From a virus: a DNA stretch of 64,000 nt. The stretch lies in IMG/VR virus record IMGVR_UViG_3300018018_000001, positions 62,001-126,000 of that record; one strand, written 5' to 3'. The notes beneath the pieces were generated by a model that saw nothing but the letters and a program-made list of their open reading frames with translations, had not been told where the DNA came from and searched no databases. Made by a program: the position numbers and the translations under genes. Shown piece by piece: positions 1 to 8,335 of the stretch. The stretch's first letter is position 1, and each line of letters opens with the position of its first letter.

Positions 1-173
1 AGCATCTTACAGGTAAGTTTATGCAAGCTCTTGGGTTAGAAAGAGATGCTTTTACTCTTACTGAAATGCCTCTTAGGACCAATGCTGATAAATTAATATC
101 CAAAGGTGAGGCAATGGAAGAAGATGCCCTTAAGAAAATGCAAGCCCAGAAATGGTATTTGGCGCAAGGCTAA
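1..173 (+). CDS. 3' end of an unidentified phage protein (partial)
   Basis: An open frame enters from the left edge (first full codon at 3) and ends with TAA at 171-173, giving 56 residues ending in WYLAQG. It lies just upstream of a run of structural genes, so a head or neck protein is plausible, but nothing in the visible part identifies it. The endonuclease that follows overlaps it if read from the upstream ATG at 152, and starts just after it if read from the GTG at 185. Confidence 0.7.
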   Translation, partial: HLTGKFMQALGLERDAFTLTEMPLRTNADKLISKGEAMEEDALKKMQAQKWYLAQG

Positions 174-184
174 TAGAGGAGATA

Positions 185-886
185 GTGGGATTTATTGATT
201 TAACAAAAAAAAGATTTGGAAAATTGGTTGTAATTGCTAGATCAAAATATAGGTCTACACATTGGTTATGTAAATGTGATTGTGGTATAGAAAAGGAAAT
301 TGATGGTGGTAGTTTAAGAAGAGGACAAAGTAAAAGTTGTAGATGTTCAATAACAGAGAATTTAACTGGGAAGAGATTTGATAAATGGCTTGTTATTAGT
401 AAAAGTAATAAAAGAGTTTCCGATAGGTCTGTTTATTGGCTATGTAGATGTATTTGTGGAAAAGAAAGAGAAGTTAATAGTAATAGTTTAAGGAGTGGCC
501 GGAGTAAAAGTTGTGGTTGTTCCCAGAAAATAGCTTCTTTAAAACGCTGGAAAGATTCAAAATTTATTTCTAATCAAATGAAAGCTAGAGGATGTAAACC
601 AAATAAGACTGAATTAAAGTTTGAGCAATTCCTTAATAGTCTTTATCCAGGTGAATGGAAATATGTAGGGGATGGACAGTTAATCATAAATGGTAGGTGT
701 CCTGATTTTGTTAATGTGAACGGGAAAAAACAGATTATAGAACTTTATGGTGATTACTGGCATAGAGGCCAACTTCCTGAAGATCGGGCTAAAATATTTG
801 AGCCTTTTGGTTATCAAACTTTAGTAATTTGGGAAAAAGAACTTAAAAATATGGATAAAGTAGAAGAAAAAATTCTAAATTTTTAA
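185..886 (+). CDS. Homing endonuclease, Vsr-like/EDxHD type with zinc-finger-like repeats
   Basis: A probable site-specific endonuclease that mobilises its own gene. The N-terminal half has two copies of a Cys-rich repeat (W-L-C-x-C-x-C-G ... S-K-S-C-x-C), probably zinc-binding DNA-recognition units. The C-terminal half (about the last 90 residues) has CPDFVNVNGKK, IIELYGDYWH and LVIWEKEL, the signature of Vsr-like EDxHD homing nucleases. I chose GTG at 185 because AGGAG lies just before it and the upstream gene ends at 173; an ATG at 152 would overlap that gene. It closely resembles the gene at 1225 and the interrupted gene at 32689. Confidence 0.85.
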   Translation: MGFIDLTKKRFGKLVVIARSKYRSTHWLCKCDCGIEKEIDGGSLRRGQSKSCRCSITENLTGKRFDKWLVISKSNKRVSDRSVYWLCRCICGKEREVNSNSLRSGRSKSCGCSQKIASLKRWKDSKFISNQMKARGCKPNKTELKFEQFLNSLYPGEWKYVGDGQLIINGRCPDFVNVNGKKQIIELYGDYWHRGQLPEDRAKIFEPFGYQTLVIWEKELKNMDKVEEKILNF

Positions 887-896
887 GGAAGAGTTA

Positions 897-1223
897 ATGA
901 ATAAATCCCAAGAAATTATTAAACTAATGGAAGAAGGTAATATTAAAACTTTTATAATGGTCATAGATGCCAAAGATCATGATGATGCTATTCTCAAAAT
1001 TCTTAAGAATGTGGACTCAATAGAAGGTGCAGATATTCTGGCTAAGAAGCATGACTACTTAGCATTTACAGATTTTCATAAAAGACCTGTTGCCGAATTG
1101 TTAGATGTAGTCAAATTGCTCTTGGAGAAAGATCCAAGATTCAAAAATGAAAAGGATTCCCCCGTAGGCATGTTTAAAGTTGAACCTAATAAGTTTATAG
1201 TATTTGGACGGGGTGAAGAATAA
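897..1223 (+). CDS. Hypothetical protein, 108 aa
   Basis: A soluble, mostly helical protein that I do not recognise. AAGGAAGAG precedes the ATG. It sits between two homing endonucleases of the same family, so those elements flank an ordinary phage gene of the neck/tail region. No catalytic or metal-binding motif is visible. Confidence 0.75.
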   Translation: MNKSQEIIKLMEEGNIKTFIMVIDAKDHDDAILKILKNVDSIEGADILAKKHDYLAFTDFHKRPVAELLDVVKLLLEKDPRFKNEKDSPVGMFKVEPNKFIVFGRGEE

Positions 1224-1224
1224 G

Positions 1225-2010
1225 GTGAAGAATGCTATTAATTTAATTGGTAAAAAATTCGGAAGATGGACTGTTATTTCCCGTGTTGAAAATAAAAATA
1301 ATAAACCATGTTGGTTATGTAGATGTGATTGTGGAAAAGAGAAGAAAGTTAAAGGAATTGTTTTAAAAAAGGGGGAAAGTAAAAGTTGCGGGTGTCTCCA
1401 AATAAGAATAAAAAATTTAATTGGTAAAAGGTTTGGAAGATGGATTGTTGTTGGTAGTAGTAGTAAAAGAGACTCTTGTAGGGATGCTTATTGGTTATGT
1501 AAATGTATTTGTGGTAAAGAAAAAGAAATTAGTGGGCGTAGTTTAAAAAAAGGAAATAGTAAAGGTTGCCATAGTTGTAAACAAATAGAGGAATGGAAAA
1601 ATCCAGGATATAGAGAAAAACATGAAAAAATGATGCTACAAAAATGGCAAAATACAGAGTATATTGAGAAACAAATAAAGTCTAGGGAAATTAAACCTAA
1701 TAAATTAGAACTGAAATTTGAACAATTCCTTAATAATCTCTATCCAGGGGAGTGGAAGTATGTAGGAAACTTTGAGTTTTGGTTGGGTGGTAAGAATCCT
1801 GATTTCATGAATGTTAATGGAAATAAACAACTTATTGAACTTTATGGTGACTATTGGCATAAAGGGGAAAATCCTCAGGAGAGAATAGATCATTTTAAGA
1901 AATACGGATTTGATACTTTAGTAATTTGGGAAAAAGAATTAAAAGATATGAATAAAGTAGAAGAAAAAATAATTGATTTTTCGGGGAGGAATAAGTATGC
2001 CTTCATTTAA
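1225..2010 (+). CDS. Homing endonuclease, Vsr-like/EDxHD type
   Basis: Same architecture as the gene at 185: two N-terminal Cys-rich repeats (GKKFGRW... then WLCRCDCGKE ... SKSCGC) followed by a Vsr-like nuclease domain with NPDFMNVNGN, LIELYGDYWH and LVIWEKEL. A GTG at 1225 directly after the preceding stop (1221-1223) is the likely start; an alternative start at 1204 would overlap the upstream gene. The 3' end overlaps the next gene by 14 bases (its ATG is at 1997). It is a paralogue of the 185 gene rather than a recent copy, since the central linkers differ. Confidence 0.83.
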   Translation: MKNAINLIGKKFGRWTVISRVENKNNKPCWLCRCDCGKEKKVKGIVLKKGESKSCGCLQIRIKNLIGKRFGRWIVVGSSSKRDSCRDAYWLCKCICGKEKEISGRSLKKGNSKGCHSCKQIEEWKNPGYREKHEKMMLQKWQNTEYIEKQIKSREIKPNKLELKFEQFLNNLYPGEWKYVGNFEFWLGGKNPDFMNVNGNKQLIELYGDYWHKGENPQERIDHFKKYGFDTLVIWEKELKDMNKVEEKIIDFSGRNKYAFI

Positions 2011-3460
2011 TGCCATAGTGCAAGAGATGAAAAAGCTGAGGGACCCAGGAAAGTATCCTGCTTATGACACTAAAACTTTTGCTACTCAAGCCAGTCCTGG
2101 AATTAAAACTGTCATGTATAAAGGGTCAATTCAAGGGGAAAAGAATGAATACCCAGTCTATATTCAGTTTAGAAGAGTAGAATTCAGTGAGGAAGAAAAG
2201 CCTAGATTTGTTCCCTTTGAGGAAGTAGACAGAACAGGTGGTAAGGGGTTAAAATTCTATGAAGTACCAGATTTGGGAAAAAATGATTGTGCCTTAAAGT
2301 GCATGTGTTTTCCTGGGGATACCTTAATACCTTTACTGGAAGGCTATTCTATTCCAATTAAAGATTTGGTTGGTAAAGATCATTTTTATGTCTACTCATT
2401 TGATACTGATAAGAGAAAAATAGTCATTGGAAAGGGATATAATTGTGAAATTAAAGAAAAAAATGTCTCTTTAATTGAAGTAACTTTAGATAATGGAAAT
2501 AAACTTAGATGTACCCCTGATCATGAATTCTATTTAAAAAGTAGCCTGAAAAAAGAGGCAAAAGACTTGTTACCTGGTGATTCTTTACAAGCACTATACC
2601 GTAGACTATGCCCTGAAGGAAGAATGCAGGGATATGAACAAGTTTTACAGGAAAAAGTTTGGGGATTAACTCATCGTTTGGCGGATTCTTATAATTTAGA
2701 AAATAATATATATTCAAAAAGTTTAGGAAGTATTCGACACCATAATAACTTTAATAATAGAAATAATAATCCAGAAAATATTAAAAGAAAAACCTTCCAT
2801 GAGCATAGAAAAATTCATTTGGAAAGATCTAAAACTTGGCCTACTGGTTTAAAGATAATGAATGAAAGAGTTAGAGAATTATCCGCTAAGGGAGAACATT
2901 GGCTTCAATCTGAAGAAGGAAAATTAAGACATGGTGCAAGGCAAAGAGATTTAGCTAAAATTGGTAAACATCCTTTTCAACAAGAAAAAGTTATTGATTG
3001 GTTAAAATCTGATGAGCATAAAAATATAATGAGTTCTATACAATCTAAAAAAGTAGAAGAAGGTAAGCATCATTTTCAATCTGATTGGATGAGAGAAATT
3101 GTTAGAGAAAGTAATAGAAGAAGATCTTTGGAGGCAAGAAATCATAAAGTAATCTCAGTAAGAAGATTAGAAGAAAAAGAGGATGTTTACTGTTTTTCTG
3201 TAGAAAAATATGGAAACTTTTTTATTGACGTAGATGGAGGAATTGATATAAGTAGCGGAATATTAGTAAAAAATTGTTCAGATTTCAGATTTTTTTGGGA
3301 ACATCCGCTTTTTGTTAAAAAGTCACTGATCGGACAATTTCGTAAATATGTAAGAAAAACAACTACTTATCCACCAAAAAACCCTCAGGGAATTCTGGGG
3401 ATGTGCAAGCATCTTTGGAGTTTTGTTAATGCCCTGAAAGAGGCTAAATTAGTGAAATAA
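1997..3460 (+). CDS. SWIM-like zinc-motif phage protein, interrupted by an intein
   Basis: Encodes a 487-residue precursor. Residues 104-426 are an intein; splicing would give a 164-residue protein. GGGGAGGA six bases before ATG 1997 sets the start, replacing a longer reading from 1973. Joined exteins read C-x-C (KCM|CSDF) followed 42 residues later by C-x-H (GMCKHL), a SWIM-like CxC...CxH metal-binding pattern with an unusually long spacer. Its position at the head of the neck/tail genes suggests a virion or assembly role, but the function is unknown. The intein splits the CxC pair, so only the spliced protein can complete the site. Confidence 0.85.
   Translation: MPSFNAIVQEMKKLRDPGKYPAYDTKTFATQASPGIKTVMYKGSIQGEKNEYPVYIQFRRVEFSEEEKPRFVPFEEVDRTGGKGLKFYEVPDLGKNDCALKCMCFPGDTLIPLLEGYSIPIKDLVGKDHFYVYSFDTDKRKIVIGKGYNCEIKEKNVSLIEVTLDNGNKLRCTPDHEFYLKSSLKKEAKDLLPGDSLQALYRRLCPEGRMQGYEQVLQEKVWGLTHRLADSYNLENNIYSKSLGSIRHHNNFNNRNNNPENIKRKTFHEHRKIHLERSKTWPTGLKIMNERVRELSAKGEHWLQSEEGKLRHGARQRDLAKIGKHPFQQEKVIDWLKSDEHKNIMSSIQSKKVEEGKHHFQSDWMREIVRESNRRRSLEARNHKVISVRRLEEKEDVYCFSVEKYGNFFIDVDGGIDISSGILVKNCSDFRFFWEHPLFVKKSLIGQFRKYVRKTTTYPPKNPQGILGMCKHLWSFVNALKEAKLVK
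2306..3274 (+). mobile_element. Intein in the SWIM-like protein (HNH-type)
   Basis: A 323-residue intein. It starts at Cys104 (CFPGDTLIPL), has a block B at TPDHEF and ends with GILVKN before the +1 Cys of the C-extein. The centre has an HNH-like stretch (HHNNFNNRNNNPENI followed by HEHRKIH) instead of LAGLIDADG motifs. The residue before the terminal Asn is Lys rather than the usual His. It is open from end to end, so it is probably functional. Confidence 0.88.
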
Positions 3461-3894
3461 TGGCAGATTCTACAATTTTACAGATAATTGAGGGTGTCCA
3501 CCAAGTTGGTTGGGAAGTTAAAATTCCCGTTTTGATAACCGCTTTGGGTATGAAAGTGTTCATTTATCGAAAACCAGCTTATGATTTAACCCAAGAGGTT
3601 TATGGCCCGGATTCTCAGGCCGATTCAGGGGTTAAAATAGGTGAGGTCAGTGCCCTTATATTAGGGGATGAATGGACCGTATTCGACTTTAGGAATGTAG
3701 GAACCTTTGAGAAGGGTTGGATGTACTGTTTAGCTACCGATCTCTCAACCTACAAGGTAATAGAAGGGGATATGGTCAAATTTGGGGATAGGACAGACCG
3801 AAAGGTAAGACGTTATAAGATTGAACATCCTGAAAGTATTGGCCATACCTTGGAAATATTGAAAAGATTCAAATTATCATCTTTAGGAGACTAA
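3460..3894 (+). CDS. Conserved phage protein of the neck region, 144 aa
   Basis: The ATG shares one base with the preceding TAA (3458-3460), indicating translational coupling. The sequence is rich in alternating hydrophobic residues and looks beta-rich. I do not recognise the family. By position, between head-side genes and the tail sheath, it could be a head-tail connector or neck protein; this is inference only. Confidence 0.75.
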   Translation: MADSTILQIIEGVHQVGWEVKIPVLITALGMKVFIYRKPAYDLTQEVYGPDSQADSGVKIGEVSALILGDEWTVFDFRNVGTFEKGWMYCLATDLSTYKVIEGDMVKFGDRTDRKVRRYKIEHPESIGHTLEILKRFKLSSLGD

Positions 3895-3896
3895 TT

Positions 3897-4238
3897 ATGA
3901 GCAAAGCAATTGATTTCATTAAGAAACTTCATGAAACTGGTGAGATGTCTGCTTCAGAACTTGAGCAGGGTGGTGAGTGGTATGAGTTTCGGCTTGAACT
4001 AGAAGGAATTTGTAAAGCTGCAGGATTAAAGTGTGAGGTTAAGCCATTTGACCAATATCAAGGCCCTTATGCCTATGTTGAAGGATCTGGAAAACTTTGG
4101 GGTTTAGGTGATTTTGATGAAGAGGGTGAATTCTATTTTGAAGGCCCTGGAGAGGGACCTGGAGAAGGGTATTCAGGGGATAAAGAGGATATGATTAATC
4201 ACTTAAAGAGTTTGAAAAAGGGTAAGAAGAGTAAATAA
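3897..4238 (+). CDS. Hypothetical acidic protein, 113 aa
   Basis: An unrecognised soluble protein. Its C-terminal third has a Gly/Pro/Glu-rich stretch (GPGEGPGEGYSGD) followed by a Lys-rich tail. AGGAGA precedes the ATG by about six bases. It sits in the neck gene run and overlaps the next start by one base. Confidence 0.7.
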   Translation: MSKAIDFIKKLHETGEMSASELEQGGEWYEFRLELEGICKAAGLKCEVKPFDQYQGPYAYVEGSGKLWGLGDFDEEGEFYFEGPGEGPGEGYSGDKEDMINHLKSLKKGKKSK

Positions 4239-4465
4239 TGGCAAGTTATTTAAGGAATAATGGGCATGCACCAGGATCTTGGAAACCACTGGTGGACTCA
4301 GGTAAAATGTCGGCTTCCTTTGCCTGTCCCAAGTGTGGAAAGGTAGAATTGCTTACCAATCATCAAATTGGTAAGGGGGGTGTTGTAACCCCTAGTGTTG
4401 TTTGTCAGACAGAGGGTTGTAATTTTCATGAGAATATTATTCTGGAAGGGTGGCTCTTTACATAA
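4238..4465 (+). CDS. Zinc-ribbon protein, 75 aa
   Basis: A small protein with two Cys pairs, CPKCG and CQTEGC, about 25 residues apart, typical of a zinc ribbon. The ATG overlaps the TAA of the previous gene by one base, and the following GIY-YIG gene starts on this gene's last stop base, so all three are coupled. The role is unknown; nucleic-acid or protein binding is possible. Confidence 0.75.
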   Translation: MASYLRNNGHAPGSWKPLVDSGKMSASFACPKCGKVELLTNHQIGKGGVVTPSVVCQTEGCNFHENIILEGWLFT

Positions 4466-5097
4466 TGTTTACTATTTATAAGGCAGAAAATAAAATTAAT
4501 GAGAAATTATACATAGGTCAAACTTCAAATAGTTTGAATTATAGAAAATATAAGCATCATTCAAAAAAAGGTTGTGTTTCACTTATTTATTTAGCCATTA
4601 AGAAGTATGGTAAAGAAAATTTTGACTGGGATACAATAGCCATTTGTGATACAAAAGATAAAGCAAATTTTTTAGAAAAATTTTATATTAAATTTTTTAA
4701 TACAAAATCTCCAAATGGATATAATATTACTGAAGGTGGAGAAGGAACTCCTGGTCTTATTGCTTGGAATAAAGGCATTCCTAGTCCTTTAAAGGGAATA
4801 AAAAGACCTGATATTTCTGAAGTAATGAAAAAAAGAAAAGGTGAGAAACGTCCTTTTTGGTCTTCTGAAATGAAAGAAAAAATATCAGGGGAAAATAACT
4901 CTCATTTTGGTAAGCCTGGCTACTGGTTAGGAAAGAAGAATTTAGTTCAGATTGAAAAAATAACTGGTAAGAAAAATCCTGCTATTGGTTTTAGTAGAAA
5001 AGGAAAAACTTACGAAGAAATTTATGGGATAGAAAAAGGTCAAGAATTAAGAAAACTCAGAAGAGAGTCTAGGAATCAAAAATCATTAGGGAATTAA
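4465..5097 (+). CDS. GIY-YIG homing endonuclease with NUMOD3 motifs
   Basis: The N-terminus carries the GIY-YIG nuclease core (FTIYKAEN ... LYIGQTS). The C-terminal half has NUMOD3-like DNA-binding motifs (GIKRPDISEVM, GENNSHFGKPGYW). ATG 4465 overlaps the stop of the zinc-ribbon gene (TAATG); a reading from 4450 would overlap further. The nuclease domain is very similar to that of the gene at 5743, both sharing FDWDTIAICDTKDK, so one is a duplicate of the other. Confidence 0.9.
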   Translation: MFTIYKAENKINEKLYIGQTSNSLNYRKYKHHSKKGCVSLIYLAIKKYGKENFDWDTIAICDTKDKANFLEKFYIKFFNTKSPNGYNITEGGEGTPGLIAWNKGIPSPLKGIKRPDISEVMKKRKGEKRPFWSSEMKEKISGENNSHFGKPGYWLGKKNLVQIEKITGKKNPAIGFSRKGKTYEEIYGIEKGQELRKLRRESRNQKSLGN

Positions 5098-5101
5098 AAA
5101 A

Positions 5102-5740
5102 ATGCAAGTTATTAGCACGATTGCCTTAGTCCAAAAAGGGTTGACAGATACAATCTTGGCTCTCTACCCTGATTGGAAAATAGTTTATGATGAAAACCTG
5201 GACTATCAATCTTCTGTAGAAAAGCTTAGGAAATATAATTTAATCAATGAAAATTATTCCAATGCTTTTCCTCTGTTTTCATTTAGACGTAGTGTTCTCC
5301 ACAAAGCCAAAAACCTTGAAAGAGCTGTTAATGTAGAAGTTACTGATTTGGGAGAAACTACCCGGAATTTTGCCAATATTTTTAAGTCAAGTTTTGCTAC
5401 ATTTGACATTGAATTTTTTATTTATCATCCTGATATTCGTTTCATAGAGACTATAGAAATTGAATATCTTTCATGGCAGAGTTTGAAGAGTATAAGGAGT
5501 TACCCAGTGGAAATACCTGGAATTACTCCTCCTCTTACATATTTCACAATTTTTGATGATTTGGACGGTATGAAAATCCATGTTAAGGATATGTTCTACA
5601 AAGGATTAACTGGAAAGATTCATGTATCAGGTTGGTTTCTGATTGTTCCTGATGATTCTACATATCCCAAAATTATGGAGATTAGAAAGACTATTTATAA
5701 TTATCAAAAAGAAATCTTAGAACAAGAAGATATTACCTGA
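5102..5740 (+). CDS. Phage neck/tail completion protein candidate, 212 aa
   Basis: A protein of beta-rich character located two genes upstream of the tail sheath and flanked by two GIY-YIG genes. In T4-like order a tail terminator or neck protein (gp15/gp3 type) sits here, so that role is possible. I see no diagnostic motif and the assignment rests on position. Confidence 0.7.
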   Translation: MQVISTIALVQKGLTDTILALYPDWKIVYDENLDYQSSVEKLRKYNLINENYSNAFPLFSFRRSVLHKAKNLERAVNVEVTDLGETTRNFANIFKSSFATFDIEFFIYHPDIRFIETIEIEYLSWQSLKSIRSYPVEIPGITPPLTYFTIFDDLDGMKIHVKDMFYKGLTGKIHVSGWFLIVPDDSTYPKIMEIRKTIYNYQKEILEQEDIT

Positions 5741-5742
5741 TT

Positions 5743-6282
5743 ATGTTTATTATTTATAAAGCAGAGAATAGAATTAATGGAAATTGTTATATAGGTCAAA
5801 CTAGCCGTTCTTTAATACAGAGAATTTATGGTCATAGAAATAGGGCGGGGGATAATACTTATTTTTCTAGGGCTATTAATAAATATGGTAAAGAAAACTT
5901 TGATTGGGATACAATAGCTATTTGTGATACAAAGGATAAATCAGATTTCTTAGAGAAATTTTATATCAAATTTTTTAATACTAAGAAACCTAATGGATAT
6001 AATTTAACGGATGGTGGAGAAGGAAGTACAGGATTTAATCATTCAGAAGATACAAAGAGAAAAATGTCTGGTGATAAAAATCATAATTTTGGAAAAATAG
6101 GTGATAAAAGTCCTTTATTTAGAAGAAAAAGATTTGATGTATCTGATAGAAATAAGAAAAGAGTAGGTAATAAAAATCCAAATTTTGGTAAAGATGCTTG
6201 GAATAAAGGATTAACTAAAGAAATAGATATCAGAGTTAAAAATAGTAGTGAAAAAATGAAGATTACTAGGTGGTATTCTTAA
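5743..6282 (+). CDS. GIY-YIG homing endonuclease with NUMOD3 motifs
   Basis: GIY-YIG core at the N-terminus (FIIYKAEN ... CYIGQTS) with the conserved KYGKENFDWD stretch, then NUMOD3-like repeats (GDKNHNFGK, GNKNPNFGK). It is a close paralogue of the gene at 4465. It starts three bases after the previous stop with no strong ribosome site, as is common for inserted homing genes. Confidence 0.9.
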   Translation: MFIIYKAENRINGNCYIGQTSRSLIQRIYGHRNRAGDNTYFSRAINKYGKENFDWDTIAICDTKDKSDFLEKFYIKFFNTKKPNGYNLTDGGEGSTGFNHSEDTKRKMSGDKNHNFGKIGDKSPLFRRKRFDVSDRNKKRVGNKNPNFGKDAWNKGLTKEIDIRVKNSSEKMKITRWYS

Positions 6283-6301
6283 TCACCAAATTGGAGGAAA
6301 T

Positions 6302-6481
6302 ATGAGTGAAGATAAAACTATGGGAATTTTAAGATCACAGTTAGATCGTCCTGTTATGCTAAGGTATGATGGCCAGGGGATAAAGGTTCCTGCAAGGGGA
6401 AAAACCCTGCCTTTGGAAAAGGGAAAGATTGAGGGGGAGATACCCAAGGGTATTAAATTCTTAGAATTGAGGAGGGCATAA
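6302..6481 (+). CDS. Small conserved phage protein, 59 aa
   Basis: ATG 6302 follows GGAGGA at the right distance, and the TAA shares its last base with the start of the sheath gene (6481), so translation is coupled. The product begins MSEDKTMGILRSQ and is basic with an even mix of hydrophobic residues. I do not recognise it. Placement next to the sheath suggests a tail role. Confidence 0.75.
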   Translation: MSEDKTMGILRSQLDRPVMLRYDGQGIKVPARGKTLPLEKGKIEGEIPKGIKFLELRRA

Positions 6482-8322
6482 TGATTAGTAGTGGAATGCC
6501 AAGAGTAAACATTACGGAACTGTCCCAGGATCAAAGAGTACCCTCTTTCCCTGGAGTTTATGGGTATCTTCAATTACCCGGTGCCCCGATTGGACCTTTA
6601 GAGGAAACTTTGATTTCTTCTGATACTGAACTTTTGCAACTTTTTACCACTAATGGTAAAATTGGTGTTGGTTATGATGAATCCTATTGGGATGCTATAG
6701 CCTTCCTTAAGCAGTCTAATACACTGTGGGCAAAACGTGTAGTCAAAAATGCTTTATTTGGTGGGGTTGCCGTTAAAGAAAGGACTGCTTCTGGTTCAAG
6801 TTATCCTTTCCCAACTGGAGAGTCTGATCCTACCGCTTTCTCATTTGCCGCTCAGGATTCTTTTATCCTGTATCAGGCAAATCCGGGAACATGGGCTAAC
6901 AATCCAAATGGGGCTTTCCCAATTGCTGTGAGATTGTACGCCTATGATACGGAACCCAGTAAGGTAAAGTTACCCAATGCCTTTATGATTGAAGTTTACA
7001 ATGCCAATAACCTCAACATCCCTCTTGAGCCAGCTTGGTTAGTTTCCAAAACTGAAGGGGCAAAAGATGGATTTGGCCATAACATTTATCTTCCTGATGT
7101 TCTAAAAGGTTCTCAGTATATCAGGGCCTTTGATGATATATCTACTGAAGATTCTGTTTATCCCAAAACTACTGATGGTTCCATTTGGAGTGTGGCTATT
7201 GCGATTGCAGGATCTGGATATTCTATTAATGATATTCTCACTCTGACAGGTGGGGATAGTAATGGGACATTAAGGGTAACTCAGGTGGGGGCAGGTGGAT
7301 CTGTAACTAGAGTAACTATTCTCACACGTGGACTTGAATTTACGTCTGGAACATCCTATCCTACTTCTGTTGCTCCATCAGGTGGGGCAGGTTGTCAGAT
7401 TACCGTCACCGCAGTAGGTTTGTTCTTTGCTGCAGGAACAGATGGTGCCCAGGTTACGTCTGTAGAGATGATTGATGCTTTGACCAAAGTACAGAATCCT
7501 GATAATTTGACTGTTACCATTCTTATGGATGGTGGTTGGGCTCATGCTGAATATGCTTCCGCTCTTTGGACTATAGCCGCAGCCCGTCATGATTCTGTGG
7601 CCATTCTGTCTGTTGATCCTGCTGCTGAATTAGCTGCAGATTATATAACTCAGATTAAGGCTTATCGGGATGCAACCCTGGCTGCTAATACTTCCTATGC
7701 AGCTCTTTATACCCCTCACGTACTTATCTATGATAAGTATAATGATCGACCTTTGTATGTCCCTCCTGATGGATATGCAGCGGCTGCTCTTAGCGCAAAT
7801 GCCAGTAATACAGAATTCTGGTTTACCGCTGCTGGTGATAAAAGAGGGGTATTGAATGTTCAGGGTTTAGCTAGAATCTTTACAGATGCAGAAATTGGGG
7901 ATCTTTATGATGATCAAATTAACCCAATACGATTTACTCCAAGTAGGGGTATCCGAATTTGGGGCCAAAAAACCTTGTTACCCATTCCTGAAGATTTGCA
8001 ATCCTTGAATGTCCGTTGTCTCTTGATTGTCATTGAACCTGCTATCAAGTCTTATCTTGAGGGATTTTTGTTTGACCTTAACACCCCAGCTATGAGAAAT
8101 GATGTTCAGAATACTATTAATGCCTATATGAATGATATCAAATCCAGGACCGGGGTTACTGATTTCTATTGTGTTTGTAATGGAACCAACAATTCCAATA
8201 CAGATGAACAAAACCATGTCATGAATGTGGATTTGTACATTCAGCCCACGTTGGATGTAGAGTACATTAATTTCCAAATGATTATTACCAGGGCTGGAAT
8301 TACCTTCCAGACTGCTGGTTAA
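6481..8322 (+). CDS. Contractile tail sheath protein
   Basis: T4 gp18-like sheath protein that surrounds the tail tube and contracts on infection. Recognisable family stretches are FPGVYGYLQLPGAPIGP near the N-terminus, SYWDAIAFLKQSNTLWAKRV at about residues 69-88, and a C-terminal region with WGQKTL and VIEPAIKSYLEGFLFDLNT. At about residues 235-318 there is an added Gly-rich beta domain (GSGYSINDILTLTGG ... GAGGSVTRVTI) not part of the core sheath fold. GAGGAGGG precedes the ATG. The tube gene follows. Confidence 0.93.
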   Translation: MISSGMPRVNITELSQDQRVPSFPGVYGYLQLPGAPIGPLEETLISSDTELLQLFTTNGKIGVGYDESYWDAIAFLKQSNTLWAKRVVKNALFGGVAVKERTASGSSYPFPTGESDPTAFSFAAQDSFILYQANPGTWANNPNGAFPIAVRLYAYDTEPSKVKLPNAFMIEVYNANNLNIPLEPAWLVSKTEGAKDGFGHNIYLPDVLKGSQYIRAFDDISTEDSVYPKTTDGSIWSVAIAIAGSGYSINDILTLTGGDSNGTLRVTQVGAGGSVTRVTILTRGLEFTSGTSYPTSVAPSGGAGCQITVTAVGLFFAAGTDGAQVTSVEMIDALTKVQNPDNLTVTILMDGGWAHAEYASALWTIAAARHDSVAILSVDPAAELAADYITQIKAYRDATLAANTSYAALYTPHVLIYDKYNDRPLYVPPDGYAAAALSANASNTEFWFTAAGDKRGVLNVQGLARIFTDAEIGDLYDDQINPIRFTPSRGIRIWGQKTLLPIPEDLQSLNVRCLLIVIEPAIKSYLEGFLFDLNTPAMRNDVQNTINAYMNDIKSRTGVTDFYCVCNGTNNSNTDEQNHVMNVDLYIQPTLDVEYINFQMIITRAGITFQTAG

Positions 8323-8335
8323 GGAGGAGTTAAAC

